From contig OU015524.1 of the NCBI GenBank assembly GCA_907165065.1, positions 24,970,295 through 25,034,294 of the forward strand: a DNA stretch of 64,000 nt, given 5' to 3'. Source of the stretch: Caprimulgus europaeus (Eukaryota > Chordata > Aves > Caprimulgiformes > Caprimulgidae). The notes under the pieces are model-generated. The model was not told the DNA's origin. It did no database searches and worked only from the letters and a program-made list of their open reading frames with translations. The position numbers and the translations under genes were made by a program. Of this stretch, positions 12,480 through 35,400 are shown in pieces (positions within the stretch are counted from its first letter, which is position 1; each line of letters begins with the position of its first letter).

Positions 12480-15171
12480 TCTTTATTTGCTCTTTATTTT
12501 GCTACTGAGCCTTTTATTTAAATACTTTATCATTGCCTGGAAATAGTGCTCACAGGTTTCCAACTTGCAAGCTGCTTTTAGAGGGGGAGGAGTATTAAAT
12601 CCAGGATGTAATTAAGCCTTCATTATTAAGAATATTTTCTTTTCAGGGACCCAGCAGGGTTTCTAGCATGCCAAAATCTTGTTTGGACCTTTACAGAGGG
12701 TATCCAAGTAATTTGGCAGAAGATAAAAAACACAAGAAGCCAGAAGGGCTAGAACATGTTTTCAATAATCAGCTGAACATAACTAAAGAAACTGAAAACT
12801 AGTAGTGAAGAAAGGAATTAAAAAATAAATTTTAAAAAGAAAGAAAAAAATCTCAATCTTTGAATTTGAACAGTGAGTACTGGACATCTCAGAAAGCATT
12901 CTGGATACTGTCAAAGACTTTCTATTGGACATTTGAAACACCTGCCCAAAACTGCAAAAATACCATCATGTTAAGATTTTGCAACACCAGAAGTACAAAG
13001 CAACCACAGGCCATGAACACAAATTCAGTGTGTTCATGGCCTGAATCTGTATCTTGCTGAAGAACTTATAATTTGGCACACATTATCATCATTTTTCCAA
13101 AGGGAAAAGCCACTCACAGATATCAAAAGGCAGGAACTTCCACTTTGCTCACTTAGGCTGAAAACATATACATCCCTTGATGGGGTAGCTTATATCACAG
13201 CAAGTCATTACATGTAAAGAACTGACACAATGAAAGCATCTCTACTTCCACTCCTATACTCTTGCTGGCTGCTTGAATATCTATTAGTTACTTTTCCTGT
13301 ATTCAGCTACCTCACCAGAGGACTCTTCTCATAGAGCTTGCCTCTCCAGGAGCAGCAAGGTGTGCCCATTTTCTCTCTAGCAATGGACCTGGCAAAAAGA
13401 CATGGAGCCTTTTTGGAAAGGCAAGTGTTCCAAGCATGTTTAGCTTATTCAGATATGTATACTGCCATTCAGTCTTCCCATGTCTAAATTATCTACCATA
13501 CAAAATGTTAAATCGAGATCATCAATTTCAGAGTCTAAGTTTAAAAAGCTAAGTTTACCCTTTTTATATAAAATAATTCTCTAAATCTACAGTGAAACAA
13601 GAAAAAGAAAAGCATTTAACAATACTCATCATACTGAAAGACTATCTTGGAGTTTAAAAAAAAAGTTCCCCATACCCAGCTGTAACAATCCATGGAAAAC
13701 TTCAAGTAAGATTCCACCTTCTAGGTGGCACTACATCTGTGGGAACACAAAGAGATGGACACGTTGATGGTACTGAATGTAAAGGCTCAACTTAAAGGCT
13801 GCTAAAGCTTAAATGTTTGTAAAAAGTCTGTTAACTCAGGTCTATTTCAGTACTAGTAAGATCTCACTATTATTGTAGTGCCATCAATTCTGTAGGTCTG
13901 TAGAGAGAGCACAGGGTAAGGGAGAATATTTTCAGAAGCACTGCAGTGAGAAATCCACATCCCAAATTCAGATAAATGTAGTAACACGAGGTGACTGTTA
14001 ATGAAGTCCGTTCCTTTTGTAGCTAAGACGCACGATATAGACAGCAAGTATTTCAACAAGGTGAAGCATCACTATTTTTCTTTCAGTCATCCTTACAGTT
14101 TTTAACAAACTGCAAAAAACATGATTTAAGTTATACAAGCACAAAAATTTCATGAGACAAACAATACAATTCACAATGCAGAGAAATAAACGCAAAAAAA
14201 GGATAGAACACATTTTCTGATACTCCACAAATATTCAGAGGAGGTTTAACACACAAAATGGAATTTCTTCAGCAGCACTGATTAAACTCAAGATGAGGCA
14301 AGGATCTTCTTTACAAAGTAAAGGCACCAGCTCTTTGTAAACACGTACTTCTCTCACTTTAATTGAGAAAGCACTCGAAATATTCCATAGAGTCAACCTG
14401 TGTGGTATCATTCCATTGCCTAGAAATACTTCATAGTAAAGATATCAAAGGCCTTTCTCCTCCTTTTTACTGTATTTCATAGTAAATTATTTTTCTTCAA
14501 TTTATCCCATTGGAAACTCTTTAAATCTCCCCAGAATTGTTACAAAGCATCTGTAAGACCATGTTGTCTCTTATCTGCCTTCTGATATCTACCAAGAAGT
14601 TTCAAGGCAAAAAGAAATGTCAGATGCCAGTATGAAACACACATTTGCAGTCATCTCTGGTTTTCAGTATTGTGCTATAGACAGTTTCCCAGAAGGAACC
14701 ATTGGCTTATATTAAAAATACAGATACATTTAAAAAAAAAGGAATTTGTGAACATCCTCCAGCTGTGCAGCTACCTACTCTCTGACTTTTCAAATGCACT
14801 ATCAAAGACTGAACAAGAAAAAAAGATTACATACTTCTGATCATGATGACTGTACTTCAGGATTCCAGATTTTTTCAAGTATGCACCCTGAATGTACACG
14901 TCTCCCTATGTGTGTAGAGTATTCACACAGTTCTTTACTAATGAAACTGCAAAACTTGAAAACTGTTAAAATAAATATTCCATATAAAGGTCAGTTGTTT
15001 GCATCTTGGGCAAAACGAACTGAGCATCTTCATAGTTTCCACTGCACAACCACCACCAGTATCACCAAATGCATTTTACTACTCATACACACAAATCCAG
15101 TGATTACACTAATTCATATTGTTCAGTATCCAACCAAACTTGTGCGTTTCTAAGTCACCTTCTTTCAAGCT
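12480..15171 (-). other. FLVCR1: Probable FLVCR1 3' UTR (left limit uncertain)
   Basis: The sequence following the FLVCR1 stop (15174-15172) is AT-rich, free of recognised repeats, and has no convincing exon of another gene, which fits a long 3' UTR. Two minus-strand AATAAA signals lie close together at about 12498-12493 and 12487-12482, followed on that strand by a GT-containing stretch. A second candidate is at 10940-10935. I cannot tell which is used, so the transcript could end near 12.46 kb or near 10.9 kb. Confidence 0.4.
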
Positions 15172-25858
<10,687 letters not shown>

Positions 25859-26060
25859 CTCGGCCGTCTCCCCACCCAGCTTCCTCGGTGGCAGCGGCGG
25901 CAGGAGTAGCCCGGCTCTGCCTGGCAAGGTCACTCACGTCCGGCTCCGCCGCCGAGACCACGCCGCCGCCCGTTCCGCTCCGCCCCGCCGGCCCGGGAGG
26001 CGGCCCCGCGGAGGTGAGGGGGGGTGGGGTCTCGCCGGGCGGGCGGCACCGAGATGGCCG
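25859..26060 (-). promoter_or_regulatory. FLVCR1: FLVCR1 5' UTR and proximal promoter (CpG island)
   Basis: The CpG-rich block that includes exon 1 continues about 200 bp upstream of the start codon. A minus-strand GC box (GGCGGGGCG, plus 25981-25989) is an Sp1/KLF-type site. No TATA element is seen within the GC-rich block. A sequence CGTGAGTG on the minus strand near 25937-25931 looks like a splice donor and could be used by a 5'-UTR intron, but nothing else supports that. Confidence 0.55.
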
Positions 26061-26135
26061 AGGGTGGCTCTGAAAAGCTGCTGCTGCTGCAGCGGTGTTT
26101 GCGGGGAAGCTGTTGGGTGCGTGCATGTGTGCTTT

Positions 26136-26221
26136 TAATATATATGTATATTATATATATATATACACATATAGTATATATTATAGATATACATATATAT
26201 ATTTTATATATATACACACAT
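26136..26221. repeat. AT-rich microsatellite in the FLVCR1 promoter region
   Basis: About 86 bp consist almost only of A and T in TA-alternating order with a few G/C interruptions, ending in TATACACACA. It is flanked on both sides by CpG-rich DNA. Its two halves are partly self-complementary (TATATATGTATATTATA versus ATATACATATATATA), so cruciform or slipped structures are possible. It lies about 280 bp upstream of the FLVCR1 start codon. Confidence 0.9.
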
Positions 26222-26239
26222 ACTTCTTGCAGTCTTTTT

Positions 26240-26660
26240 AACGGAACCGCTAAAGGCTGTCTGTGCGGGTGACTGAGAGCCGCACGGAGACGAGAACGAT
26301 GCCAGTAATCCCCCGGACATCCCCGAGGAAGGAGCAGCGTAATCCCATTGCTGTAATCGCTGCCCGGGCCGCTGACCCCTGCGCTGCCGAGGCAGGGCGG
26401 TCACAGACGGGCGCGGTGCCCGGCCCTCGCCCACCGCCCGCCCGGCCCAGCGTGGGCCGTGCCGGGGCCACAGGGGAATGGCTGGCCGTCTGCTGAGCTG
26501 ATGGGTTTGTCCCTTCGCCGTGGGGGTGCAGGGACATGGGCTGAAGCGGGAAGAGTGGGACGGGCAGAGGCGGAGGCCGGAATTGTGGCCAGGACGGGTG
26601 GATGGTGAGGGCCAGCGCATCCAACCCAGCCCCTCAATGCCTCCGGAGCCGCGGGCAAAA
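26240..26660. promoter_or_regulatory. GC-rich shore of the FLVCR1 CpG island, possible divergent promoter
   Basis: CpG-rich sequence resumes beyond the AT microsatellite and fades after about 26660. Human FLVCR1 has a divergent non-coding transcript (FLVCR1-DT), so a plus-strand start here is conceivable, but no exon or splice pattern proves it. The overlapping open frames on both strands are what GC-rich DNA gives by chance. Confidence 0.35.
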
Positions 26661-29600
26661 CATTCCTCGTTTCCACTCAACCTCTGCAATTTGTTTTGAC
26701 ACGTACCCCAGACAACTGTCCTCCTGTGCGGAGGCAGCTGGATCCCACTTCAGTGAGCAATCATCCCTCAAACCCCGTGCGTGTCTGCCCAGCAGCCTGG
26801 CAGCCCCTGTCACGCATCCTAAGGCTGCTGCTGCAGGCACCGTCCCCTAATAAAAAGAGAGATTGTTCTCCAAAGAGCATTAGGAAAATACAGAAATGTT
26901 TAACTTTGTTAACGACGTTAGAAGTATTTTACTGGCTTCTGTGGGAAATCCTTTGGCGCGTGTTCAGCATGTAACACACTGCACGTTGTTCACGGGTATG
27001 TGGGAGCCTAATCAGATCTGTGTCTGTGTGGTAGATGTGCCCAGCCACCAGACTTAGGGTCCCTCACTAATTATGAGTTGGTATTTTACTCAAGATCAGG
27101 TGATCCATGTAAGCTGCAGTTCCCAATCTTATTTACAGCATGAATAATAATGTGAATACATGCTTCAAAATATTAGTTTGGCTATGTTTGCTTTCCCTTA
27201 GCGCTTAGCTGAGCAACAGTAGAGATGACTGCAGGCACCATGGATTTTTAGAGACTACTGGAAGTGAATCCTGAATTTGCAGATCATAGATGTGTGTTAG
27301 AAATCTGCTTTTTAAAAATAAAGTTTTTTATATATCTGATTCAGACCCTTCTTACCTCTTTCATTTGTCCCAGGAAGAAGCCTGATATATTTTTACTTTT
27401 CCTGTGTAAGATCAAATGCTGGGTAAATTCTTCTGAATTCCTCTGCCTGACTTCACAGTTCAAGTGCTATGAAACCTTTTTTAAAACAGGACCTCAAGAG
27501 GAGGAAGTGTAGTGGGAACTGAAACAGACATTATCAAAGCAACAGAATAGTCAGCTTTCACTTTGGGAACTTATGTCCATGTTACACATGGGTATAAATG
27601 TGCTGAAAACACACCTGAGACTGTCTATGCTAATATTTCCAGCAGTGACTGTTCATGGTCACTGGGACCCAGTCATCCACACTGCTGAACTGCTACAGCA
27701 ATCCCTGGCACAGGCTGTGGGTTGGCCTTGGGTCCAGGGAAAGGACCGTGACACTTTGGTTGTTCCTATAGATGTAGTATTAGCATACTAAACAATTCTT
27801 TTTCTTTGGAAGAAGGTGTGAACATTGATCTACAGCTGATTTCATTTAACATTTTTTCTCTGTTGAATTTTGGATGACCTCAGTCCATCCAAAGATAACA
27901 TTTACTCCTTCAAGACAGAGGAAAATAGGCTTTGTTCTTCTCTCATTCTTCCTTTTCCTACTGTTACACCCTTGTCCATAGATGCAGCAGAGCTGCTGCC
28001 AGCTGACACTCACAGTGGAAGGTTTGAATTCAGCCTGCTGTAGAATGGCCGGCACACCTTGGGTTTCACTGCCACAGCGCCTGCAGAGCACTGTCTCCTC
28101 TGTGTGCCTGACAGCTCAGCACACAGAGCATCACCTGCTTCCCACATGGGGATCCTGCACAGAAGAAATACCTAGACATCAAAGAACTGTAGAGAAAAAG
28201 AGGCTAAGCCTGGCAGCAGAAGGAACACCTGGATGAAAGCTACCTCCAATAAGGAAAAGAGATTTTTTCCAGAAAGGATTAAATTTATTTATAACAGATC
28301 AACACAAAGTCAAATCCACCTTTGCTACAGCTGCACTGATTTGGTGAAATAAAACCAGGTTGATTTTGATGAGGTACAGTTAATACAATTCTGTCTTTGA
28401 GGACGTTTATCTGCAGAAGTACCTTCCTAAACAAGAAAGGAAAAGGCAAACCCAATTGACAGCACCAAGGCAAAGCTTTGATACTTATCTCCTGACTTTT
28501 TACACTGTTGTATTTCATAAGCTTCACAATCATTACTTCTGATTTAAACCTATTTGTATGAGAAGAAGGACCAAGGACATAGTGGCCCAGCAAGAAAAAG
28601 TTATCCCATGAGAAACACCAATTGCAGGAGTTCACATAAAATGTGTGTCCTTGGATTTCTCCATTTCATGGACAATTTATTAAGCTAAAAACAGAACACT
28701 GATGTCAAGGTTTACAGCACAAGTTTAGCTTAAGACTGCTGCTGTCCTTTTTCAATCTATTCTCTAGCTGAAAATTTAGGCTCTTCTGAATATTTCTATT
28801 AGTGATAGAGCCAGAAATTTCTCATGTGTACCCAAACATTAACAAAGTTGTTTTCCAAAATGCTGTGAAAAGGCTAAAATATGTCTTACGTATCAGGCAT
28901 TCACTGGGAAGTAGCTGATACTAATACACTCCACAGCAATTATTTTCTTGTGCCCAAATTCCAGAAGTCAGGCAGAGGCCGAGCACACAAATGTTCAGGC
29001 TGGAGAAAGTTAAAAAGCAATTAGAAATGCAGTATCCTTATTTGTAGTGGTGTTATTGTTCCTCCTGTAGCATATGTTCCATTGAAAGAACAATGTGTTT
29101 TCCTAACTATTTCCAAACTTTAATTTTATCTTGCAGATAATGCCATCTTTGTACAAAAAAATGGCTCAGAAGGTGCCTTTTTGTTTCATCTTTGTAAAAC
29201 TTGAGCCCAAGGTTAGGAGTCTGAAATGAACAACGTAGGAAGTTGCCAAAATATCGACACTTCTAAAATAAAACTACAATTTTAATGTACAGCAGGCATA
29301 TAGTTAAGACTTCCAGATTTTATTTTTTTAAAGTTTCAAACCATGTATTTCAGTGTCTAAAGGAAAAAAATAAACATTATTTTATAATGCATTTAACTCT
29401 TGGTTATGATTTTCAATGCAAAAGTTGATCTCCCAATGCAGAGAAAACCTACATGGCAGGAGTGCACCAGGTACTTGTCTTCCAGATGGGTTGTTTAACC
29501 AAGAAGACTACCGCAGCTTAAGAAAGGGATTTCAGAACAAAAGATCTGACGTTCCAACTGAGCTGGAAATTATATATTTTAGCAGGATATTAAACAAACC

Positions 29601-32162
29601 TCAATCAGCTGGACTTGAAAGAAAGTAGTTGGAGAGTCACATGTTTAAATTTCTTGATTGAAAGAGGTTAGAGAAAACAGGGGAAAATGTAAATATCCTC
29701 TTCCTCCCATACAGTCCTCATTCCAGCAAAGTTTGTCCACTCTCCCCACAGGATAACACCATGATCCCACCTGGAGAATGAGTGCCTGCAACACAAGACA
29801 CTTCACTGAAATTTGTTTGTAACTCCAGGTGTTTGTTTGCACACCTCAATTTTGGAATATGACTGTCCACAGTGAGCAAGTTTGACAAAGACCTGGATTC
29901 AATTTCTGAGGTACTGACAGGAATATAGAAGTATACTCTTCAGTATCAGAGAAAAGCTCTGAATTTTAAAATCTGGGTAAATGAACTCCTCTACTGTAAA
30001 CAAGTTTGTGTTTCTGGGTGTCTCAGTCCATATAAAAGATACAGAAATGTACATCTGGTACTTCTGTCAGGCTGCCATCTGGTTTTCCTTTTGTAATTAG
30101 CCATCAATTTCATATTTGCAATGGAATTTTACCCCTGAGTTTCTTACCAAAGCAAGTGGAGGGAAAAATTATGTACACAAAATAAGTTTTGTGTAAAAAA
30201 TAAATATGTGAACAAATAAAGTAGGTAAAATTTATTGGGTTCTTATTTGCCAAGATTAACAGGTTCCTCATATATTACAAAAAAAAAGTAACTTCCATCT
30301 GAAGCTTTTGTACATAGCAAGAAAAGTGTATAGGCCCTATAAAATTAATAATTATTAATAAAAATTAATAAAAAGCATGGGCTGCAGAAGAGTTGTCTTG
30401 GATGAACATTCTCATTTTTGAGAAGCACTCATTCACTCAAAGGTTGGTTAACTTTGGGGAAAAGCTTTGAAACATTTTTGTCATTACTTCACAAACTCCT
30501 TCCACTGATATGCCTTTCACTGCAGCAAGGTGCTGGCAGACAATCCTGAACTTCTCAGGTTCATTTCTTTCCTAAAAGATAATTGACAAAACTCTTTTGT
30601 GAGAAAGATGGAGTGATATCAACCTGATGCATCAATGGACGGTGGGACAGAAGTGATTAGAGAAGCCATGCAGGTGCAGTGAGCTGGCTTGGCTCACCTC
30701 TAGCCCGAGGAGCTGCTAGGCTGCGGTTCATCCCCTCCTAAACAGTACACCGGGGAGATATTGCAGGTTTCCACCAACACAACCCATTTATCAACTCAGC
30801 ATACAAGAATTCAGTCAAGTGGGAGGAATTTCTCCCTAAGAGGTTTCTCCACTGGCTATAGAGGGATTCCAAGCGACCAACTCAGATGTAGTCTTCTGTG
30901 GACACAGAATATCCACCGGGAGCTCCTGCTCCCTGCCTCACCTACATAGGAATATATACAATGTTGAAACAATTCACTTGTAAAACCATCATTCAGAGCA
31001 ACAAGGATAAAACGTCCTCTCCACTTCTAGGAGGTCTCAGATAACTTCAGTTACAACAATTTAAAGCACTATATTCATGAAAAAAACACCATAAAGTAAC
31101 TTCAGTTTTCTAACTCTCTCACTATCTGATTCATTGCAATTTACCTGCCTGGTCTGTGCACATACATCCTTTGAAAATTAAATGGAAGGGACATGTGCAT
31201 TTGGAGCCATCAAGAGCACAGAAATGTGCTTGGAATTTAGAGACAGATTGCTCACCCAAGCTTGAGAAATGTTGCTAATTTTACTATGGAGGAAACAAAA
31301 TATTTAGTAACAGCTTGAAGTTCCCAGTTTCTCTCTGAAGAGGTTATCAGCAGGAAGAGAGCCATGTTCTTTAAAGGTCTACATCCATTCAATGGGGAAG
31401 ATGCTGGCTGACCTCAGCTTAACTAAAAATCAGCAGGATTTTTTTTTTTGTTTAGACTGAATAACAATAAAAGATGCCTGCCCAAGACCCTGGCTGTGAC
31501 AGTACATTATGGAAAATGCATTAACATTCCATCAGCCTTAATCATTTTAACAGGAAGTCAGACAGACAGACATCAAGAGGAACTCTCCTTGTTGGAGCTC
31601 CTGTGAAACCACTCAAAGTGTTCTCCCAAAGACCCTTTTGACCAGTTGTCTTTTACAGCACATCTAGCAAGATATAATCTATTTCAGATTAGCTGCAAAC
31701 CCAGAATTTCTCACAGAAAATTCCTTCCATTTTAGTATCAGGGAAGACAAGCCTAGTGCCCCTACCAGCCATGGTGTTACTGCCACAACTACTGGCCAGT
31801 GGGCAGCTGCTCTGCAAGGACAACCCCAGAGTATCTAGAGCTTTTTGCACATGAGTGACATCTGCTTCATACAGATGTTTAGAGAGCAAGGGAGAGCCTG
31901 GCCTTCTGCTCCCACCTCCTGCCACACACTGAGCCGCTCAAGACTATGCCCAGCTCCTGATGGCATCACTGGGAACAGAGGGCACTCAGCACCTTCAGCA
32001 CTCACCCAGCACCTGGCATCCCTGAGCTGTCCACAAATACATTAATCCACATGTTTTACTGGAGTAGCGGTCATATAATGTCAGGCCAACAGCTGAAGTG
32101 TTGACTTACTAATTGTTTCTCTGTCTTGTGGGATCCCTGTGGCTCTTCCATATATATACATA

Positions 32163-32460
32163 AAATTATAGAATCATTTAGGTTGGAAAAGACCTTTAAG
32201 ATCACGGAGTCCAACCATGAACCTAACACTACCAAGTCCAGCACTAAACCACATCCCTAAGCACCACATCTACTTGCCTTTTAAATACCTCCAGGGACGG
32301 TGACTCCACCTCTTCCCTGGGAAGCCTCTTCCAATGCTTGACAACCCTTTCAGTGAAGAATTTTTTCCTAATATTCAATCTAAACCTCCCCTGGTGCAAC
32401 TTGAGGCTGTTTACTCTCATCCTATCACTCGTTGCTTGGGAAAAAGAGACCAACACCCAC
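32163..32460 (-). mobile_element. CR1 LINE fragment (3' end, antisense)
   Basis: Reads as the reverse complement of the CR1 3' end: TAGAATCATTTAGGTTGGAA, AAGACCTTTAAGATCA, GAGTCCAACC, CCCTGGGAAGCCTCTTCC and CACCCACC at the truncation point. About 298 bp, moderately diverged, non-coding. Both edges abut a TA-rich sequence. Confidence 0.95.
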
Positions 32461-35400
32461 CCATATATATATTTATACATATATATATGTATATTAATTT
32501 TTTAAACAATAATAAGACCAGGCCAGCAAAAAAAAATCTGTGTTACATAGCACTAAGGCTCTTAAAGTGCATGAAATTTAGAAAGAATATAGGAAAAGTA
32601 TTTTAAAAGAGCATATTTATACTCTTAGTAGGGACTAATCTACTTGTTTTTTCCTATACCTCTTTGTTTGGAGCAAGGGAAGGGGAATCAGTCTCCAAGC
32701 AAATGTTCTCCAATGGAATCTGTTTAAGTCCTCTCACCAGTGCACCCAGGAAAATAAACAAAATGGAATAACCCATGACAAGGTCAGTCTCACTACAGCA
32801 ATCAATATAGCAACATGCAAAATAAGTACCAGCTCTGCCAGAACGGCATTCAAGCTGTTTAAGCCTTTGGAGATAATTCTATATATCCAATGGACTGCAA
32901 ACACAGGCTGAACAGAGTGTTCATGCCCCTTAACACCTCAGACAGTACCAACAGCTTATAGATTTTATAAACTTTAGGAAGGGGATGAAGAGGAAATAAT
33001 TTGGGTCCTGAGAATAACTGCTTTGGGTGCTTGCTTTTCTCTGCTGGCTGTACAACCACCTTGGGCTCCTCAGAGGACAGGTGACAGGACAGAAGCGATG
33101 CTGGATGTCAGAAAGCAGACTCACAAAGCTGCTCAAAAGACATGGGTCAGTGTAACACACTGGTGAAAGAACAGCACAGCTACAGCCTGGCTGACAGCTC
33201 AGGAGCACCATGCTCAGAAACATCCAAGCACCCCTCCTCCCAGCCTGAGTGAAAGCACAGTGAGAGCTGGTCGTTGCCTCCTTTTACCCAGGCAGATTTA
33301 GTATTCTCAGTGACTCTCCTGTCAGCTCAGCTTTTCCCAGGGGAAATGTCTGAGTGCTGGAAGCAAAAGCCTTCATGCCTCCATCAGGCCAGAGGCAGGT
33401 GATGGGGCAGCCAGAGCTGGGGCAAGAGCAGAGCTGGGCAATGTTTGGAGGGATGGTGGTGAAGATGAAGCTCCCATCACTCCCTGACAAGGGCTTGGCT
33501 TGGGAGAGGCTGCATTTTTGAGGGGTCAAATTTGCTTACATGTCTGGGAAACTTTATTTCATTTATAAACACCAAACCATTCACTGTGAATTTCATACTG
33601 AGTTAAGAAGTATTGAAAAGTTTGGTTTTATCTGGGAAATACTGAAAAAAAAAAAATCAGCCTCTCATTTCAGAACAGGCAGTTTTGTTTGAAAACAACA
33701 GCCTGTGGGAGGCTCAGCTTCAGACTGTTATGAGAGGTCTCTTCCTCATGTTTGTTTCCAAAATCCAAAAAATCCCAGTGTCTCATTTTCACTCCAAAGA
33801 AAAAGAAGTTTACAGAGGCATTGACATTTTTCATGGTGTGGAAGTCACCCCCCAGCCAGCCACAGCCAACCCCCTCATCCCTGCTAGTATCATTTTTCCT
33901 TCTGCATTGATTCAGGTACTGGAAAATGATAGTTGGAAGATAGGGCAAAAGGCCAAGGCTCATGCAATCCAATTATAACCCTGCTGAAATGGTTTCCAGG
34001 AACTCTGCAAGGACTAACAGGATCATGCCTTGTAACAGCCAGAGGGAAAGAGAAATAACGGGCAGCTTGTACCCCTTCCAGAGTGACAGACTGTCCCCCA
34101 GCAAAGTTATGGAGCAGTATGTTCTGAACACCTACAACATACATAAGAAACCCAGGGAGCTGGGATCACGTTGCAGAGTTGAGCAACCCAAATTCTGTGT
34201 ATCAGGTTTTCTTATAGCAGGACAAGGAAACTCCAAGATTATAGTCAGTACTACAGTCACGGAAAAATGCAAAGCTTGGATTTGTGAACCGTGCCCTCCA
34301 TATGGTGAAATGGCTGATGAGATGCCCTCAGCCCACTGGTAGGTAGGCAAGTACCACCAAATTAACTTATCAGTCACCAGAGCACTGGTAATGGGCACAT
34401 TTTTCAATTAGCACCTGTCTGGTCCATATTGAGACTTGCAAATATAAGAAAAATTTTTGCTGTAATTGCTCAGCTACCTCTCTTCCAAGTCCACAGCCCC
34501 CTTTTTTCTGTCCTGTTGTCTTCTTCCATTATTATATTTTAAGGTATGCATAAGCCTAATTGTTTCTAAATTAGTGGAAAGGATATATATTTTTTCCCTA
34601 TTAGGTAAGTAAAATTTGGAGTATACACATCTGTTTAAAATAGTCCATGGGGAGAAAAAAACCCTCATGAAATCATACTTTCCTACCCCAGTTCAAAAAA
34701 AACCACAATATCGGGTAATGTGGAGGCAGTAGCTGTTTTGCTCCATTAGCTTCACCATTTCCCCCAAAGTTACAATACTTTCCTTGGTCTCTGTTTCGCC
34801 AATTTTCCATCTGACATACTTGTTCAGGTGTGCTTTGTGATTACTTAAGTTACCAGGTCAGTACTAAGTAGCACCCAGCTCTCTTGACATTACTGAGTCG
34901 AGGCATCCATTCAAGGCAGAGGTGCATTACCATCACCTCTGTGTAAGCAGAGGCAATGGGTGCAGTTCTTGTGTGTGAGAAGAGTTATCTCACAGGTCAC
35001 TTCCAAAAAAATAAATTATTTCTAAGCCTGGGTGCTATACCTACTGCTAAAAAAACCCCAGGAGCAATGCCTACCTTCAGGGAAGCAAACACTCGTCTGC
35101 CAGCTGCGTAAGGATGCACAGTCTGCTCAGTGCAAACACACGCCTTAGAAAAGCAGTGACCCAGAGTGAGCTAATCGCTTTTACCTTAAATACTAGTTTG
35201 TTTACTTTTAGAAAGCAATAGCCTTCCATTAGCAATAAAGAGCAGCTGTGGGGGTGAGCAGAGTTAAACTTGGCACTCAAAGCACGGGAGAGAGATAGGA
35301 GCACAGGTCACTTGGGAAGACAGCCACGTGCAGCTCAGAGGAACCCTTTGCACCCACTCGCTGCATACAGCCACGATAGCTGTGGAAAAGCAAGGCAGAA

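Noticed and set aside
25859-25933. N-terminal extension of FLVCR1 (25 extra residues in frame upstream of 25858)
   Set aside because: The frame opens with GTG, not ATG. The first in-frame ATG (25858) has a good context and begins MVEDGGEEE, comparable with the acidic start of human FLVCR1.
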